Shown piece after piece: positions 44,024 through 52,439 of a stretch of 64,000 nt of DNA. The notes below the pieces were generated by a model. That model saw nothing but the letters and a program-made list of their open reading frames with translations. It made no database searches and had not been told where the DNA came from. Numbering within the stretch: position 1 is the stretch's first letter; every line of letters starts with the position of its first letter. The position numbers and the translations under genes were made by a program. The stretch spans positions 434,001 to 498,000 of the forward strand of contig NZ_VDMN01000002.1 in NCBI RefSeq assembly GCF_006335145.1, written 5' to 3'. The stretch comes from Aliirhizobium smilacinae. GTDB taxonomy: Bacteria; Pseudomonadota; Alphaproteobacteria; Rhizobiales; Rhizobiaceae.

Positions 44024-44224
44024 TCAGGCAGCCTTGCTTTCGCTGTCGAACTGGCCGCACCAGTCGTTGGCGGAAACCACAGGCCAGAAGCCGCGGGCAT
44101 CAGCCGCCGGCTGAGTGACCGGCGGGTTGAAACGACAGAGACCAGCATCTGCCGGAGCCGAACCAGCGTTTACGACGTGATCTTCATAGAACGAGCAAAC
44201 TTTGCAGGCTGTTTCTGTGGACAT
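44024..44224 (-). CDS. Small four-cysteine protein, 66 aa
   Basis: The reading frame gives [17 protein letters not shown] with C7 and C10, then C30 in GLCRFNPPV and C56 in NDWCGQFD. The spacing C-x2-C-x19-C-x25-C suggests a single zinc or iron-sulfur site. The start at 44224 has AAGGAG seven bases upstream. A longer frame starts 21 bases earlier without a ribosome site. An Irr-box-like palindrome lies about 60 bases upstream, hinting at iron control. I recognise the pattern from small conserved alphaproteobacterial proteins. Function unknown. Confidence 0.75.
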   Translation of the reverse strand: MSTETACKVCSFYEDHVVNAGSAPADAGLCRFNPPVTQPAADARGFWPVVSANDWCGQFDSESKAA

Positions 44225-44683
44225 GGTAAGTCTCCTTCTTTGCAATGCCAGCCCTCAAAACCTGAGAACTGAACTCATAAATCTTAGAATGATTCTAAAA
44301 GAAGGAACGAGACTTGGCAACTGTCCAACGTCACGAGGAAAGCGGTTTTTGTCATTTTCGCCTGTGGCATTTGATCGCCGATCCGCAATCCGCCGGTACC
44401 GACTCACTCTGATTCTCTCGACACCGATTCTCCCTCGCAAGGGTCAGATCCGATGTTCCAGCCGCCTGCCATGTACCCGGCGAGTGACGCAGCAAGCGAA
44501 GGGCGAATCTTGAGAAAATCAGAAAAAATGTTATTTTTCATATAGATGGTATTATCTTCGCAGAATCTGATTCTCTTGGATTAAGACCCGATTCACCAGA
44601 AATTCCTTGTCACTTTCAGGGAATCGCAGATACTGGCGGCAGTTTCCCAGAAACATGAGTTTTGTCGCCAGAACGGTTCCAAC
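44225..44683. other. Non-coding interval upstream of repA
   Basis: 459 bases between the four-cysteine protein gene and repA. It contains the Irr-box-like palindrome at 44283 and an AT-rich stretch at about 44510-44580 with a possible -10 (TATTAT at 44550) for repA. I find no match to the repABC centromere consensus here, and no gene. Confidence 0.6.
44283..44299. promoter_or_regulatory. Irr-box (ICE)-like palindrome
   Basis: CTTAGAATGATTCTAAA contains the perfect palindrome TTAGAAT-g-ATTCTAA and matches the iron control element consensus TTTAGAAnnnTTCTAAA (from memory) at all but the first base. It sits 59 bases before the start of the four-cysteine protein gene on the - strand. Confidence 0.55.
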
Positions 44684-45880
44684 ATGAACGCGCATTCTAA
44701 ACTGCCATCCTTCGAGTTCGACGAGAAGATCCTGCATCAGGGTGCAGAGATCTCGCGTCGCCTCGACCAGTTGCGGATGGAGAAGTTTCCCCCGAATGCG
44801 AAGAAAACACTGCGTCTGTTTTCCATGGCGGAAGTGGCGCATTATCTTGGCGTCAGCCCAAACAATCTGAAGCGCCTCCATCTCGAAGGCAAGGGGCCTA
44901 TCCCGAAGACCTCGACCGGCGGCCGACGTCTTTATACCGGCGAGCAGATGCGCGAGCTGCGCTTTTTCCTCGACAAGACCGGCAAATCCGACGCCAAGAA
45001 ATACGTTCCGCATCGCAAGCCCGGTGACAAGCTGCAGGTGCTTGCGGTCGTCAATTTCAAGGGCGGTTCCGGCAAGACGACGACGGCGGCCCATCTCGCC
45101 CAGCATCTGGCGCTGACCGGCCACCGCGTTCTCGCGATCGATCTCGATCCCCAGGCATCTTTGTCTGCCCTGCACGGTTTTCAGCCGGAGCTGGACAGGA
45201 ACCCGTCGCTTTATGACGCGATCCGTTATGACGACGAGAAAAAGCCGATTGCCGATATCATCCAGCAAACGAATTTTCCGGATCTGGACATCATTCCGGC
45301 CAATCTGGAACTGCAGGAATACGAATACGACACGCCGCTCTCGATGCAGACTTCCATCGAGGGCAAGCGCTTCTTCACCCGTCTGGGCAAGGCGCTGCAG
45401 GATGTCGAGGGTCGTTACGACGTCGTCATCGTCGACTGCCCTCCGCAGCTCGGATACCTGACGCTGACGGCACTGACGGCCGCAACCTCGGTGCTGATTA
45501 CCGTCCATCCGCAGATGCTCGATCTGATGTCGATGAGCCAGTTCCTGCTGATGCTCGGCAACATCACCAAGACGATCAAACGTGCCGGCGCCAATGTCCA
45601 GATGGACTGGCTGCGCTATCTCATCACTCGCTATGAGCCGACCGACATTCCGCAGGCGCAGATGCTTGGTTTCATGCACTCGATGCTGGCCGAGGAAATC
45701 CTCAAAAATCCGATGGTGAAGTCGACGGCGATTTCCGATGCCGGTCTCACTAAGCAGACACTCTATGAAGTCGAGCGCGCCAATTTCACCCGCGAAACCT
45801 ATGACCGCGCCATAGACTGCATGGACAGCGTCAATTTCGAGATCCAGGGGCTCATCCACAGCGCCTGGGGGAGGATGTGA
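44684..45880 (+). CDS. repA: Plasmid partitioning protein RepA (ParA family ATPase)
   Basis: Protein of 398 aa. An N-terminal DNA-binding region (FSMAEVAHYLGVSPNNLKRLHLEG, about residues 45-70) precedes a deviant Walker A motif FKGGSGKTTTA near residue 125, as in ParA proteins. DLDPQAS and VIVDCPP follow. RepA segregates the replicon with RepB and represses the repABC promoter. It is the first gene of the repABC operon. RepB starts 51 bases after its stop. Confidence 0.95.
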   Translation: MNAHSKLPSFEFDEKILHQGAEISRRLDQLRMEKFPPNAKKTLRLFSMAEVAHYLGVSPNNLKRLHLEGKGPIPKTSTGGRRLYTGEQMRELRFFLDKTGKSDAKKYVPHRKPGDKLQVLAVVNFKGGSGKTTTAAHLAQHLALTGHRVLAIDLDPQASLSALHGFQPELDRNPSLYDAIRYDDEKKPIADIIQQTNFPDLDIIPANLELQEYEYDTPLSMQTSIEGKRFFTRLGKALQDVEGRYDVVIVDCPPQLGYLTLTALTAATSVLITVHPQMLDLMSMSQFLLMLGNITKTIKRAGANVQMDWLRYLITRYEPTDIPQAQMLGFMHSMLAEEILKNPMVKSTAISDAGLTKQTLYEVERANFTRETYDRAIDCMDSVNFEIQGLIHSAWGRM

Positions 45881-45931
45881 TGCTGTTTAAGAACACCACC
45901 GGCGGCATAACGAGAATTGAGGAGAATTCTC

Positions 45932-46912
45932 ATGGCGCGTAAAAACCCGTTTGCCAATCTGATGAACGACGACCGGCCGGATAGCGGCGTGGCGCCTGAC
46001 TATACGGTCAAGGGCGCCTCGCGCTCGATCATCACGACGATCGACGAACTTGCCGAGCGTGCCGACAAGATGCTCGAAGGCGAAACCGTCGTCGAGCTTT
46101 CGCCGGAGGTCATCGAGGAATCCTTCATCCGCGACCGTCTGGAAGAGGACCCGCAGGATTTCGACGATCTCGTTTCGGCAATCCGCGAACACGGACAGAC
46201 CAGCCCGATCCTTGTGCGTCCCCACCCGCGTCATGACAGCCGCTATATGGTGGTTTTCGGTCATCGCCGGCTGAAGGCCGCAGCCGTGCTCGGCCGCAAT
46301 GTCCGCGCCGTGGTCAAGCCGATCTCCGACCGCGAACATGTCATTGCCCAGGGGCAGGAAAATTCCGCTCGCGCCGATCTCTCCTTCATCGAAAAGGCTA
46401 CCTTTGCCCGTCGGCTTTCAGAGTTACATTACGACAATGACAGCACGATTGTGATGACCGCCTTATCTGTGGATAAGGCGACGCTGTCGAAGATGATGTC
46501 GGTGGCCAACATGCCCCGCGACATTCTGGAAGCGATCGGCGGCGCAAAGCTGCCCGGACGCGACCGCTGGTACGAACTAAAGCTGCTTCTGGAACGTCCG
46601 GCCAATCTCGCAACATTGCGCGAAGTTCTGGCCGCGACCGACCTTGCGGGCCTCAACGGCGATGCCCGTTTTGCCTTCGTTATCGACGCACTCACCCGCA
46701 AAAAAACTGCAGGTTATGCGAGATCCCCGAAGACGTCGAAATGGGTACCAAAGGACAAGAGCGTTGCGAAGGCCCTCTCGGCCGAGATTCGCAATGACGG
46801 CAAGAACTACACTTTGGCGCTGAAGGCCAGGGACGCCGTGGGGTTTGGCGAATTCATCGCCGACAGCCTCGACGATCTTTATGCCGAATACCGTCGATTG
46901 ATGAAGGAATAG
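45932..46912 (+). CDS. repB: Plasmid partitioning protein RepB (ParB family)
   Basis: Protein of 326 aa with a ParB/Srx-type domain (RPHPRHDSRYMVVFGHRRLKAA, near residues 92-113, then GQENSARADLSFIEKA) and a helix-turn-helix (VDKATLSKMMSVA). It binds parS-type palindromes and loads RepA. The start at 45932 has GAGGAG upstream, overlapping the small palindrome GAGAATTCTC. An ATG 15 bases earlier lacks a ribosome site. Confidence 0.94.
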   Translation: MARKNPFANLMNDDRPDSGVAPDYTVKGASRSIITTIDELAERADKMLEGETVVELSPEVIEESFIRDRLEEDPQDFDDLVSAIREHGQTSPILVRPHPRHDSRYMVVFGHRRLKAAAVLGRNVRAVVKPISDREHVIAQGQENSARADLSFIEKATFARRLSELHYDNDSTIVMTALSVDKATLSKMMSVANMPRDILEAIGGAKLPGRDRWYELKLLLERPANLATLREVLAATDLAGLNGDARFAFVIDALTRKKTAGYARSPKTSKWVPKDKSVAKALSAEIRNDGKNYTLALKARDAVGFGEFIADSLDDLYAEYRRLMKE

Positions 46913-46926
46913 GAACCGACCAAAAG

Positions 46927-46978
46927 AAAAAAGCCCCCAAAACGTTTCCGTCGTGGAAGCTTCTCTCTGATTAAGCAC
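46927..46978 (-). ncRNA. Antisense counter-transcribed RNA of repABC (incA/ctRNA)
   Basis: On the - strand in the repB-repC gap a promoter (47006-47011 TTGACT, 46983-46988 GATTCT) is followed by about 50 bases ending in a terminator. There GCTTCCA pairs with TGGGGGC (two G-U pairs), followed by TTTTTT. The length, position and orientation are those of the small antisense RNAs that control RepC synthesis and incompatibility in repABC replicons. The exact 5' end is inferred from the promoter spacing. Confidence 0.85.
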
Positions 46979-46982
46979 CTGC

Positions 46983-47011
46983 AGAATCGCATTTCCACGA
47001 ATCACAGTCAA
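46983..47011 (-). promoter_or_regulatory. Promoter of the repABC antisense RNA
   Basis: On the - strand TTGACT and GATTCT are separated by exactly 17 bases. Transcription would start near 46976 and run leftward into the terminator at about 46927. Confidence 0.75.
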
Positions 47012-47072
47012 GAGTTTTTGGCATCGTTTTGATGAGCGGACTTCTTTTGCCTGAAGAAAGGTGAAGTGGAAG

Positions 47073-48290
47073 ATGCGAACTGGACTTGTGACGACGCCTT
47101 TCGGGCGGCGGCCGATGACGCTTGCCTTGGTAAAAGGCCAGCTTCAATCGTCCGACGACAGGATAGGGCGTCCCGTCGAGAAATGGAAAGTGTTTCGCGA
47201 CATCTCCGAAGCGCGGCAGTTGCTTGGTCTTCATGACCGTGCGCTTGCCGTCCTCGACGCATTGCTGACCTTCTATCCGAGCAACGAACTGACGGCCGGC
47301 GCCAAGCTTGTCGTCTTTCCGTCGAATGCGCAGCTTTCGGTTCGCGCCCATGGCATTGCCGGTACGACCTTGCGTCGCCATCTCGCCGCCCTGGTCGAAG
47401 CCGGTCTCATCCATCGCCGCGATAGCCCCAACGGCAAACGGTATGCCCATCGCGGCATCGGTGGCCAGATCGACGACGCTTACGGCTTCAGCCTTGAGCC
47501 GCTGCTTTTGCGTGCCGGTGAACTCGCCGGTCTTGCACAACAGGTCGCTGCCGAGAAGATCCGCTTCAAGCGTGCCAAGGAAGCCTTGACCCTTTGCCGT
47601 CGCGACATCCGCAAGCTCCTCACCGCAGCAGTGGAAGAAGGTGCTGATGGTGACTGGTGCATGATGGAAGACCTCTATCACGCGCTGATTGCCCGCCTGC
47701 CCCGTTCACCCAATCGGAAAATCGTCGAAACCATACTCGTCGAAATGGGCAATTTGCGTGAGCAGATCGTCAATTGTTTGGAAATGCAGATAAAAACTGA
47801 AAAAACAGACACCAATGACATCCAGAATGGATGCCACATACAGAATTCAGATCCTGAATCCATCTATGAACTTGAACCGCGCTTTGAGAAAGAGCTGGGG
47901 GCAAAAGTCGAGCCAACCAAAATCACCCAGCGCGAAACGCCGAAAGCTTTTCCGCTCGGTCTGGTGTTACGAGCCTGCCCGCAGATACTGGATTATGCCA
48001 GTGGTGGGGGAATTGGCCATTGGCGCGACTTCATCGGAACGGCAATCCTGGTTCGGTCCGTGCTCGGCGTCAGCCCATCGGCCTATCAGCAAGCCTGCGA
48101 AGTCATGGGACCTGAAAATGCCGCTGTGGCAGTTGCCTGCATTCTCGAGCGTGCGGGACATATCAACTCGCCCGGCGGTTATCTTCGGGATCTGACCACA
48201 AAGGCAGAGCGGGGCGAATTCTCGCTTGGAAGAATGCTGATGGCGCTGGTGCGTGCCAATGCAGGAGAGACGACAATGCAGGCCGGATAA
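47073..48290 (+). CDS. repC: Replication initiator RepC
   Basis: Initiator protein of 405 aa. It opens with the conserved VTTPFGRRPMTLALVKGQ and contains helix-turn-helix segments (GIAGTTLRRHLAALVEAGLI near residue 95). RepC is limiting for replication, and the origin usually lies within its own gene. The start at 47073 matches the family N-terminus. A GTG at 47061 is an alternative. Its expression should be held down by the antisense RNA in its leader. A parS-like sequence with one deviation follows 15 bases after the stop. Confidence 0.94.
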   Translation: MRTGLVTTPFGRRPMTLALVKGQLQSSDDRIGRPVEKWKVFRDISEARQLLGLHDRALAVLDALLTFYPSNELTAGAKLVVFPSNAQLSVRAHGIAGTTLRRHLAALVEAGLIHRRDSPNGKRYAHRGIGGQIDDAYGFSLEPLLLRAGELAGLAQQVAAEKIRFKRAKEALTLCRRDIRKLLTAAVEEGADGDWCMMEDLYHALIARLPRSPNRKIVETILVEMGNLREQIVNCLEMQIKTEKTDTNDIQNGCHIQNSDPESIYELEPRFEKELGAKVEPTKITQRETPKAFPLGLVLRACPQILDYASGGGIGHWRDFIGTAILVRSVLGVSPSAYQQACEVMGPENAAVAVACILERAGHINSPGGYLRDLTTKAERGEFSLGRMLMALVRANAGETTMQAG

Positions 48291-48305
48291 TCAGCAGGAC
48301 CTGCT

Positions 48306-48321
48306 GTTGACGGCAGTCAAA
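48306..48321. promoter_or_regulatory. Degenerate parS-like palindrome next to repC
   Basis: GTTGACGGCAGTCAAA fits the rhizobial repABC centromere consensus GTTNNCNGCNGNNAAC (from memory) except for the final base. It shares both half-sites with the perfect sites at 59727 and 59947. Location just downstream of repC is usual for such sites. Confidence 0.5.
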
Positions 48322-48567
48322 ACATCGATTTTATTCAAATATTTCCGCTAGATAGCTGAAGTATGGGGTTTTGCTGACTTCTGATTTCGTCAGGGATGGA
48401 AAACGCATCGGCAAAAGCGGAAATCAATGGGCACGAGCATAGGCCATGCCTGAGATTGTGCGACGGAAACAAAAAGCACACTGCTTATGTTGCTTATCGA
48501 CGCAAAACGGCAGTTCCGGAAAGTATGTCGAGGGCCATGAGAGCGACCCTTAACATGTCTTGAAGGA

Positions 48568-49860
48568 TCAGATAATTCCGCCGCTGCCACCAGTTACGGC
48601 CGGGCGTTCCCCGGCAACCTTCTGCCGATAACCGCTCTTGCGATAGGCGGCAATCGGATCGATTGCACCACCAGCACGGCGACGGGCTTCGGCAAGGATC
48701 GGCTCGACATCGGTACGGTAGGCGCGCTTGAGTGTGTCGGTTGCCATCAGGGCGTCGTTATCGTCCTGAAAACCGTCAAGCGCTTTCCGATCGACGATCA
48801 GCGCCTGGGCATAGGCGCGACGAATTTCGTTGGCGCTGGAGATCAGGCTCTCGATCGGGTCGGTGACGTTATGCGATTGGTCGATCATATGGGCCGGATG
48901 GAACTCCGATTTCCCGCGGTTGTCGGCATCGACCAGTTCGTTAAAGACGAGGAAGAGGCGGTAGGGATCGATCGATCCGGCATCGAGGTCGTCGTCACCA
49001 TATTTGGAATCGTTGAAGTGGAAGCCGCCGAGTTTTCCGAACTGGATCAGCCGGGCCACGATCATTTCGATGTTGGTATTGGGTGCGTGGTGGCCGAGAT
49101 CGACGAGGCAGAAAGCCTTGTCACCCAAAGTCTGGGCGATCAGGAGGTTGCTGCCCCAGTCCTGCACGACGGTGGAATAGAAGGCCGGCTCGTACATCTT
49201 GTGTTCGGAAAACAGCCGCCAGTCGTCCGGCAAGGCCTTGTAGATATCCGCCATTGACGAAAGATAGCGTTCGAACTGGCGAGTGAAATTGCTTTGGCCG
49301 GGGAAATTGGAGCCGTCGCCGATCCAGACCGTCAGGGCCTTGGAGCCGATGGCATTGCCGATATCGATACATTCGATGTTGTGCTCGACCGCCTGTGCGC
49401 GGGTCGCCGCATCGGTGTGGCTCAGCGAACCATATTTATAGGAATGCGCCTGGCCGGGTGCATCGGAAAAGGTGTTGGAGTTCATCGCGTCGAAGCCAAG
49501 GCCGAGCGCATCCCCTCTGGCCTTCAGGTCCTTCGGGTCGGTCTTGTCCCACGGGATATGCAACGATACGGTCGGTGTTGCTCGGGTCAACTCATTGATA
49601 ACCGAGCAGTCTTCCAACTTGTCGAATATGCCGCGCGGCTCGCCCTGCCCTGGAAAACGGGCAAAACGCGTGCCGCCGGTCCCGACACCCCAGGATGGGA
49701 CGGCGACAAAAAATTCCGAGACCTTTTTTGTGATAGCTTCGATATCCACGCCACGACGGGACAGATTTTCGCCGAGCGCGGCATAGTCGGAATTGAGCGC
49801 TACCTCGTTGTTTTTGTTGTGTTCGCCGATCACTTCGGGCGAAATCATCGCATCCGTCAT
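48568..49860 (-). CDS. rhaI: L-rhamnose isomerase, rhizobial type
   Basis: Isomerase of 430 aa with the TIM-barrel metal-site segments LFSEHKMYEPAFY near residue 220, CLVDLGHHAPNTNIE near residue 253, and FHFNDSKYGDDDLD near residue 284. It converts L-rhamnose to L-rhamnulose. A very strong ribosome site (GGAGGAGGAA) precedes the ATG. In the rhizobial loci I recall, rhaI is co-transcribed behind rhaD. Here a small gene on the other strand and a terminator hairpin lie between them, so rhaI may have its own promoter within 49861-49937. Confidence 0.93.
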   Translation of the reverse strand: MTDAMISPEVIGEHNKNNEVALNSDYAALGENLSRRGVDIEAITKKVSEFFVAVPSWGVGTGGTRFARFPGQGEPRGIFDKLEDCSVINELTRATPTVSLHIPWDKTDPKDLKARGDALGLGFDAMNSNTFSDAPGQAHSYKYGSLSHTDAATRAQAVEHNIECIDIGNAIGSKALTVWIGDGSNFPGQSNFTRQFERYLSSMADIYKALPDDWRLFSEHKMYEPAFYSTVVQDWGSNLLIAQTLGDKAFCLVDLGHHAPNTNIEMIVARLIQFGKLGGFHFNDSKYGDDDLDAGSIDPYRLFLVFNELVDADNRGKSEFHPAHMIDQSHNVTDPIESLISSANEIRRAYAQALIVDRKALDGFQDDNDALMATDTLKRAYRTDVEPILAEARRRAGGAIDPIAAYRKSGYRQKVAGERPAVTGGSGGII

Positions 49861-49937
49861 TATTTCCTCCTCCGCTAAGCGAACGAACCGCCGCTTCCTG
49901 CGTTGTTACGTGCTGTTCTTTTCAAGACGAGGTTTTT

Positions 49938-50096
49938 ATGGACGTCATTCGCATCCTTCTCGCCATCATCCTGCCGCCTGTCGGCGTGTTTCTTCAGGTC
50001 GGTATCGGCCTGCAGTTCTGGCTGAATATCCTGCTGACACTCTGCGGCTATATTCCCGGGATCATCCACGCAATCTGGGTCATTCTCCGCAAGTAA
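49938..50096 (+). CDS. YqaE/Pmp3 family small membrane protein, 52 aa
   Basis: The frame reads MDVIRILLAIILPPVGVFLQ, continues GIGLQFWLNILLTLCGYIPG and ends IIHAIWVILRK. This is the complete two-span Pmp3/YqaE proteolipid signature (LPPVGVFL, then LCGYIPGIIHA). Family members are linked to membrane potential and to salt or cold stress. It has an ACGAGG ribosome site, is divergent from rhaI and convergent with rhaD, and is followed by a strong bidirectional hairpin. It seems unrelated to rhamnose use. Confidence 0.9.
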   Translation: MDVIRILLAIILPPVGVFLQVGIGLQFWLNILLTLCGYIPGIIHAIWVILRK

Positions 50097-50103
50097 TGGA
50101 AAT

Positions 50104-50134
50104 CAGCCACCGGGGTCGTAAGCCCCGGTGGCTG
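50104..50134. terminator. Strong hairpin terminator between the Pmp3 gene and rhaD
   Basis: Perfect 12-bp arms CAGCCACCGGGG / CCCCGGTGGCTG with a 7-base loop, between two convergent genes. It should end the Pmp3 transcript and hinder rhaD transcription from reaching rhaI. Confidence 0.75.
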
Positions 50135-50144
50135 GAAAATATCG

Positions 50145-52241
50145 TCAGCGCGTAAAACTCTGGGCGTTGCCGGCATCGACATTGATGATGTTGCCGGTCG
50201 ATTTTGCCGAGAGGTCGGAGGCGAGGAAGTAGATCGCCTCCGCAATGTCTTCCGGGAAGACGTTGAGCTTCAGCATCGAACGCTTGCGGTAATGTTCCTC
50301 CAGCTCGCTCACGTCGATCTTGGAAGACGTTGCCCGCTGTTCGCGCCATTCGCCGCTCCAGATTTTAGAGCCGCGAAGTACTGCATCCGGATTGACCGTG
50401 TTGACGCGGATACCGGCATCTGCCCCTTCCAGGGCAAGGCAACGGGCGAGATGGATCTCGGCGGCCTTTGCCGTGCAATAGGCCGAAGCGTTGGGTGACG
50501 ACGCAAGTCCGTTCTTGGAAGCGACGAAAACGACATTGCCGCCGATCTTCTGGCGTCGGAACAGGCGGAAGGCTTCTCGGGAGACGAGGAAATAGCCGGT
50601 GGCGAGAATGTCGATATTCTTGTTCCACATGGCAAGCGTGGTGTCTTCCACCGGAGCCGAAGAGGCGATACCAGCATTAGACACGAGAATATCGACGCCG
50701 CCGAATTCTATGGACGCTTCGACAAAGGCGTGTGCGACCGCATCTTCCGCGGTGACATCCAGCTTCACGGCACGTACCGCATCAGCGCCAAAACGCTTGG
50801 CGAAATCGCCATGGGCTTCATCGAGAGCGTTCTGATCGATGTCAGCCAGAACCACGCAGGCCCCCTCGCCGATCAGGCGGGTTGCGGTGGCGCGACCGAT
50901 GCCGCCGGCGCCGCCGGTGACGAAGGCCACCTGGCCGGCAAGGCTTTTAGGCTTCGGCATGCGCTGCAGCTTTGCTTCTTCCAGCAGCCAGTATTCAATA
51001 TCGAAGGCTTCCTGTGCCGGCAGGCCCTGATATTCCGAGACGGTCGAAGCACCGCGCATGACGTTGATGGCGTTGACATAAAACTCGCCGGCGATGCGGG
51101 CGGTTGCCTTGTCCTTGGCGAAGGAGAGCATGCCGACGCCGGGAACCAGGAAGATGACCGGGTTGGGGTCACGCATCTTTGGCGAGTTGTCGTGTTTGCA
51201 GGTCTCGTAATAACGGCTGTAATCGGCCCGGTAATCTTCCAGCGCCTTGTCCAGACCGGCAACCACGGCATCCGCATCCGGTTTGGCTGGATCGAAATCG
51301 ACGATCAGCGGGCGGATTTTGGTGCGAAGAAAATGGTCGGGGCAGGAGGTGCCGAGTGCACCGAGCGGTGCAAGGTTCTTCGAGTTGACGAATTCGAGCA
51401 CGGCATCCTGATCGTCGAAATGGCCGAGCTTACGTTCCGCCTTGCCGATACGGCCACGGATTTCCGGCATCAGTTTCGCGGCAATGGCGCGGCGTTCTTC
51501 AGCGCCGAGGCTTTTTGTAACGGCGCCGCCGAAGATCGTCTTGCCTTCGGTTTCCCTGGCAAACCACTCGATCGCCTTGTTGATGATCTCGAGCGTCAGC
51601 AGATAGCAATCCTTGGCGTCTTCGGCCCAGGTGAACAGGCCGTGGCTTTCGAGAACCACACCCTTGGCGGTCGGATTGGCTTTCACGAAGGCTTCAAGAT
51701 CCAGTCCGAGCTGGAAACCGGGGCGGCGCCAGGGCAGCCAGCCTATATCGCTGCCGAAGATTTTCTGGGTGAGTTCGCGGGAATTCTTCGAAGCGGCGAT
51801 GGCGATGATCGCATCCGGATGCATGTGGTCCACATGCGTGAAAGGAACGAAGCCATGCAGCGGCGTATCGATGGAAGCGGCGCGCGGATTGAGGTTGAAG
51901 GTGCAATGGGGCAGGAAGCCGACCATGCGGTCTTCGTCTTCTACACCCTTATAAATACCCTTAAGCGCTTCCAGCTTGTCCATGTAGAGGGTGGAGAAAC
52001 CATCGAGCTTGATGGTGCCGACATCGCCGCCGGAACCCTTGACCCACATGACCTTGACCTTTTGGCCGGTCAGCGGATCGGTTTCCATCACCTTGGCGGA
52101 CGTGTTGCCGCCGCCGTAATTGGTGATGCGCTTGTCGCTGCCCAGAAGATTGGAGCGATAAAGCAGCTTGCCCGGTTCATCCAGCTTGGCAGCGTAAGCA
52201 TCATCCCAGCGGTTATCGAGAAGGCGGATTTGGCCCGACAT
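50145..52241 (-). CDS. rhaD: Bifunctional rhamnulose-1-phosphate aldolase / short-chain dehydrogenase
   Basis: Fusion protein of 698 aa. The N-terminal 400 residues are a class II aldolase/adducin-type domain (GGGNTSAKVM near residue 44, THVDHMHPDAIIA near residue 132, SHGLFTW). The C-terminal 260 residues are an SDR with TGGAGGIGRATA near residue 440 and SNAG. The fusion would split rhamnulose-1-phosphate to dihydroxyacetone phosphate and lactaldehyde and oxidise the latter. GGGAGGAC precedes the start. It is divergent from rhaR with 198 bases between. Confidence 0.93.
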   Translation of the reverse strand: MSGQIRLLDNRWDDAYAAKLDEPGKLLYRSNLLGSDKRITNYGGGNTSAKVMETDPLTGQKVKVMWVKGSGGDVGTIKLDGFSTLYMDKLEALKGIYKGVEDEDRMVGFLPHCTFNLNPRAASIDTPLHGFVPFTHVDHMHPDAIIAIAASKNSRELTQKIFGSDIGWLPWRRPGFQLGLDLEAFVKANPTAKGVVLESHGLFTWAEDAKDCYLLTLEIINKAIEWFARETEGKTIFGGAVTKSLGAEERRAIAAKLMPEIRGRIGKAERKLGHFDDQDAVLEFVNSKNLAPLGALGTSCPDHFLRTKIRPLIVDFDPAKPDADAVVAGLDKALEDYRADYSRYYETCKHDNSPKMRDPNPVIFLVPGVGMLSFAKDKATARIAGEFYVNAINVMRGASTVSEYQGLPAQEAFDIEYWLLEEAKLQRMPKPKSLAGQVAFVTGGAGGIGRATATRLIGEGACVVLADIDQNALDEAHGDFAKRFGADAVRAVKLDVTAEDAVAHAFVEASIEFGGVDILVSNAGIASSAPVEDTTLAMWNKNIDILATGYFLVSREAFRLFRRQKIGGNVVFVASKNGLASSPNASAYCTAKAAEIHLARCLALEGADAGIRVNTVNPDAVLRGSKIWSGEWREQRATSSKIDVSELEEHYRKRSMLKLNVFPEDIAEAIYFLASDLSAKSTGNIINVDAGNAQSFTR

Positions 52242-52338
52242 GTCGTCCTCCCTGACGGTATTTTGTCACGGCGCTGGTCCTCCTGCGCCGTTCGTGCGAC
52301 AGGATATCGCGCGATGTTTCGTCGCTTGTCAATCGTAA

Positions 52339-52384
52339 TTGATCAAATTCAATCATGTTGCGCTGCGGTAAAATCAAACTTGAT
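52339..52384. promoter_or_regulatory. Candidate RhaR operator region
   Basis: Within the rhaD-rhaR divergent interval, TTGATCAA (52339-52346) and ATCAA-ac-TTGAT (52373-52384) are inverted repeats of the same half-site TTGAT. Further TTGA/TCAA copies lie around them. DeoR-family repressors commonly use such repeated short half-sites. The assignment is inference. Confidence 0.45.
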
Positions 52385-52439
52385 CGTTTATGATTGACAA
52401 CTTTTAGAAACTGATAATAGTTGGCGTTAGGAGGAGACC

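Noticed and set aside
44552-45859. A 435-codon - strand frame opposite repA
   Set aside because: Antisense shadow. RepA on the + strand has all family motifs.
45911-45932. GAGAATTCTC between repA and repB as a possible parS
   Set aside because: It does not fit the GTTNNCNGCNGNNAAC pattern and overlaps the repB ribosome site. It could be a minor element, but I have no support for a centromere role.
46934-46950. CCAAAACGTTTCC in the repB-repC gap, resembling the LacI operator at 37245
   Set aside because: The match lies in the terminator stem of the antisense RNA, which explains it. The second palindrome half is missing.
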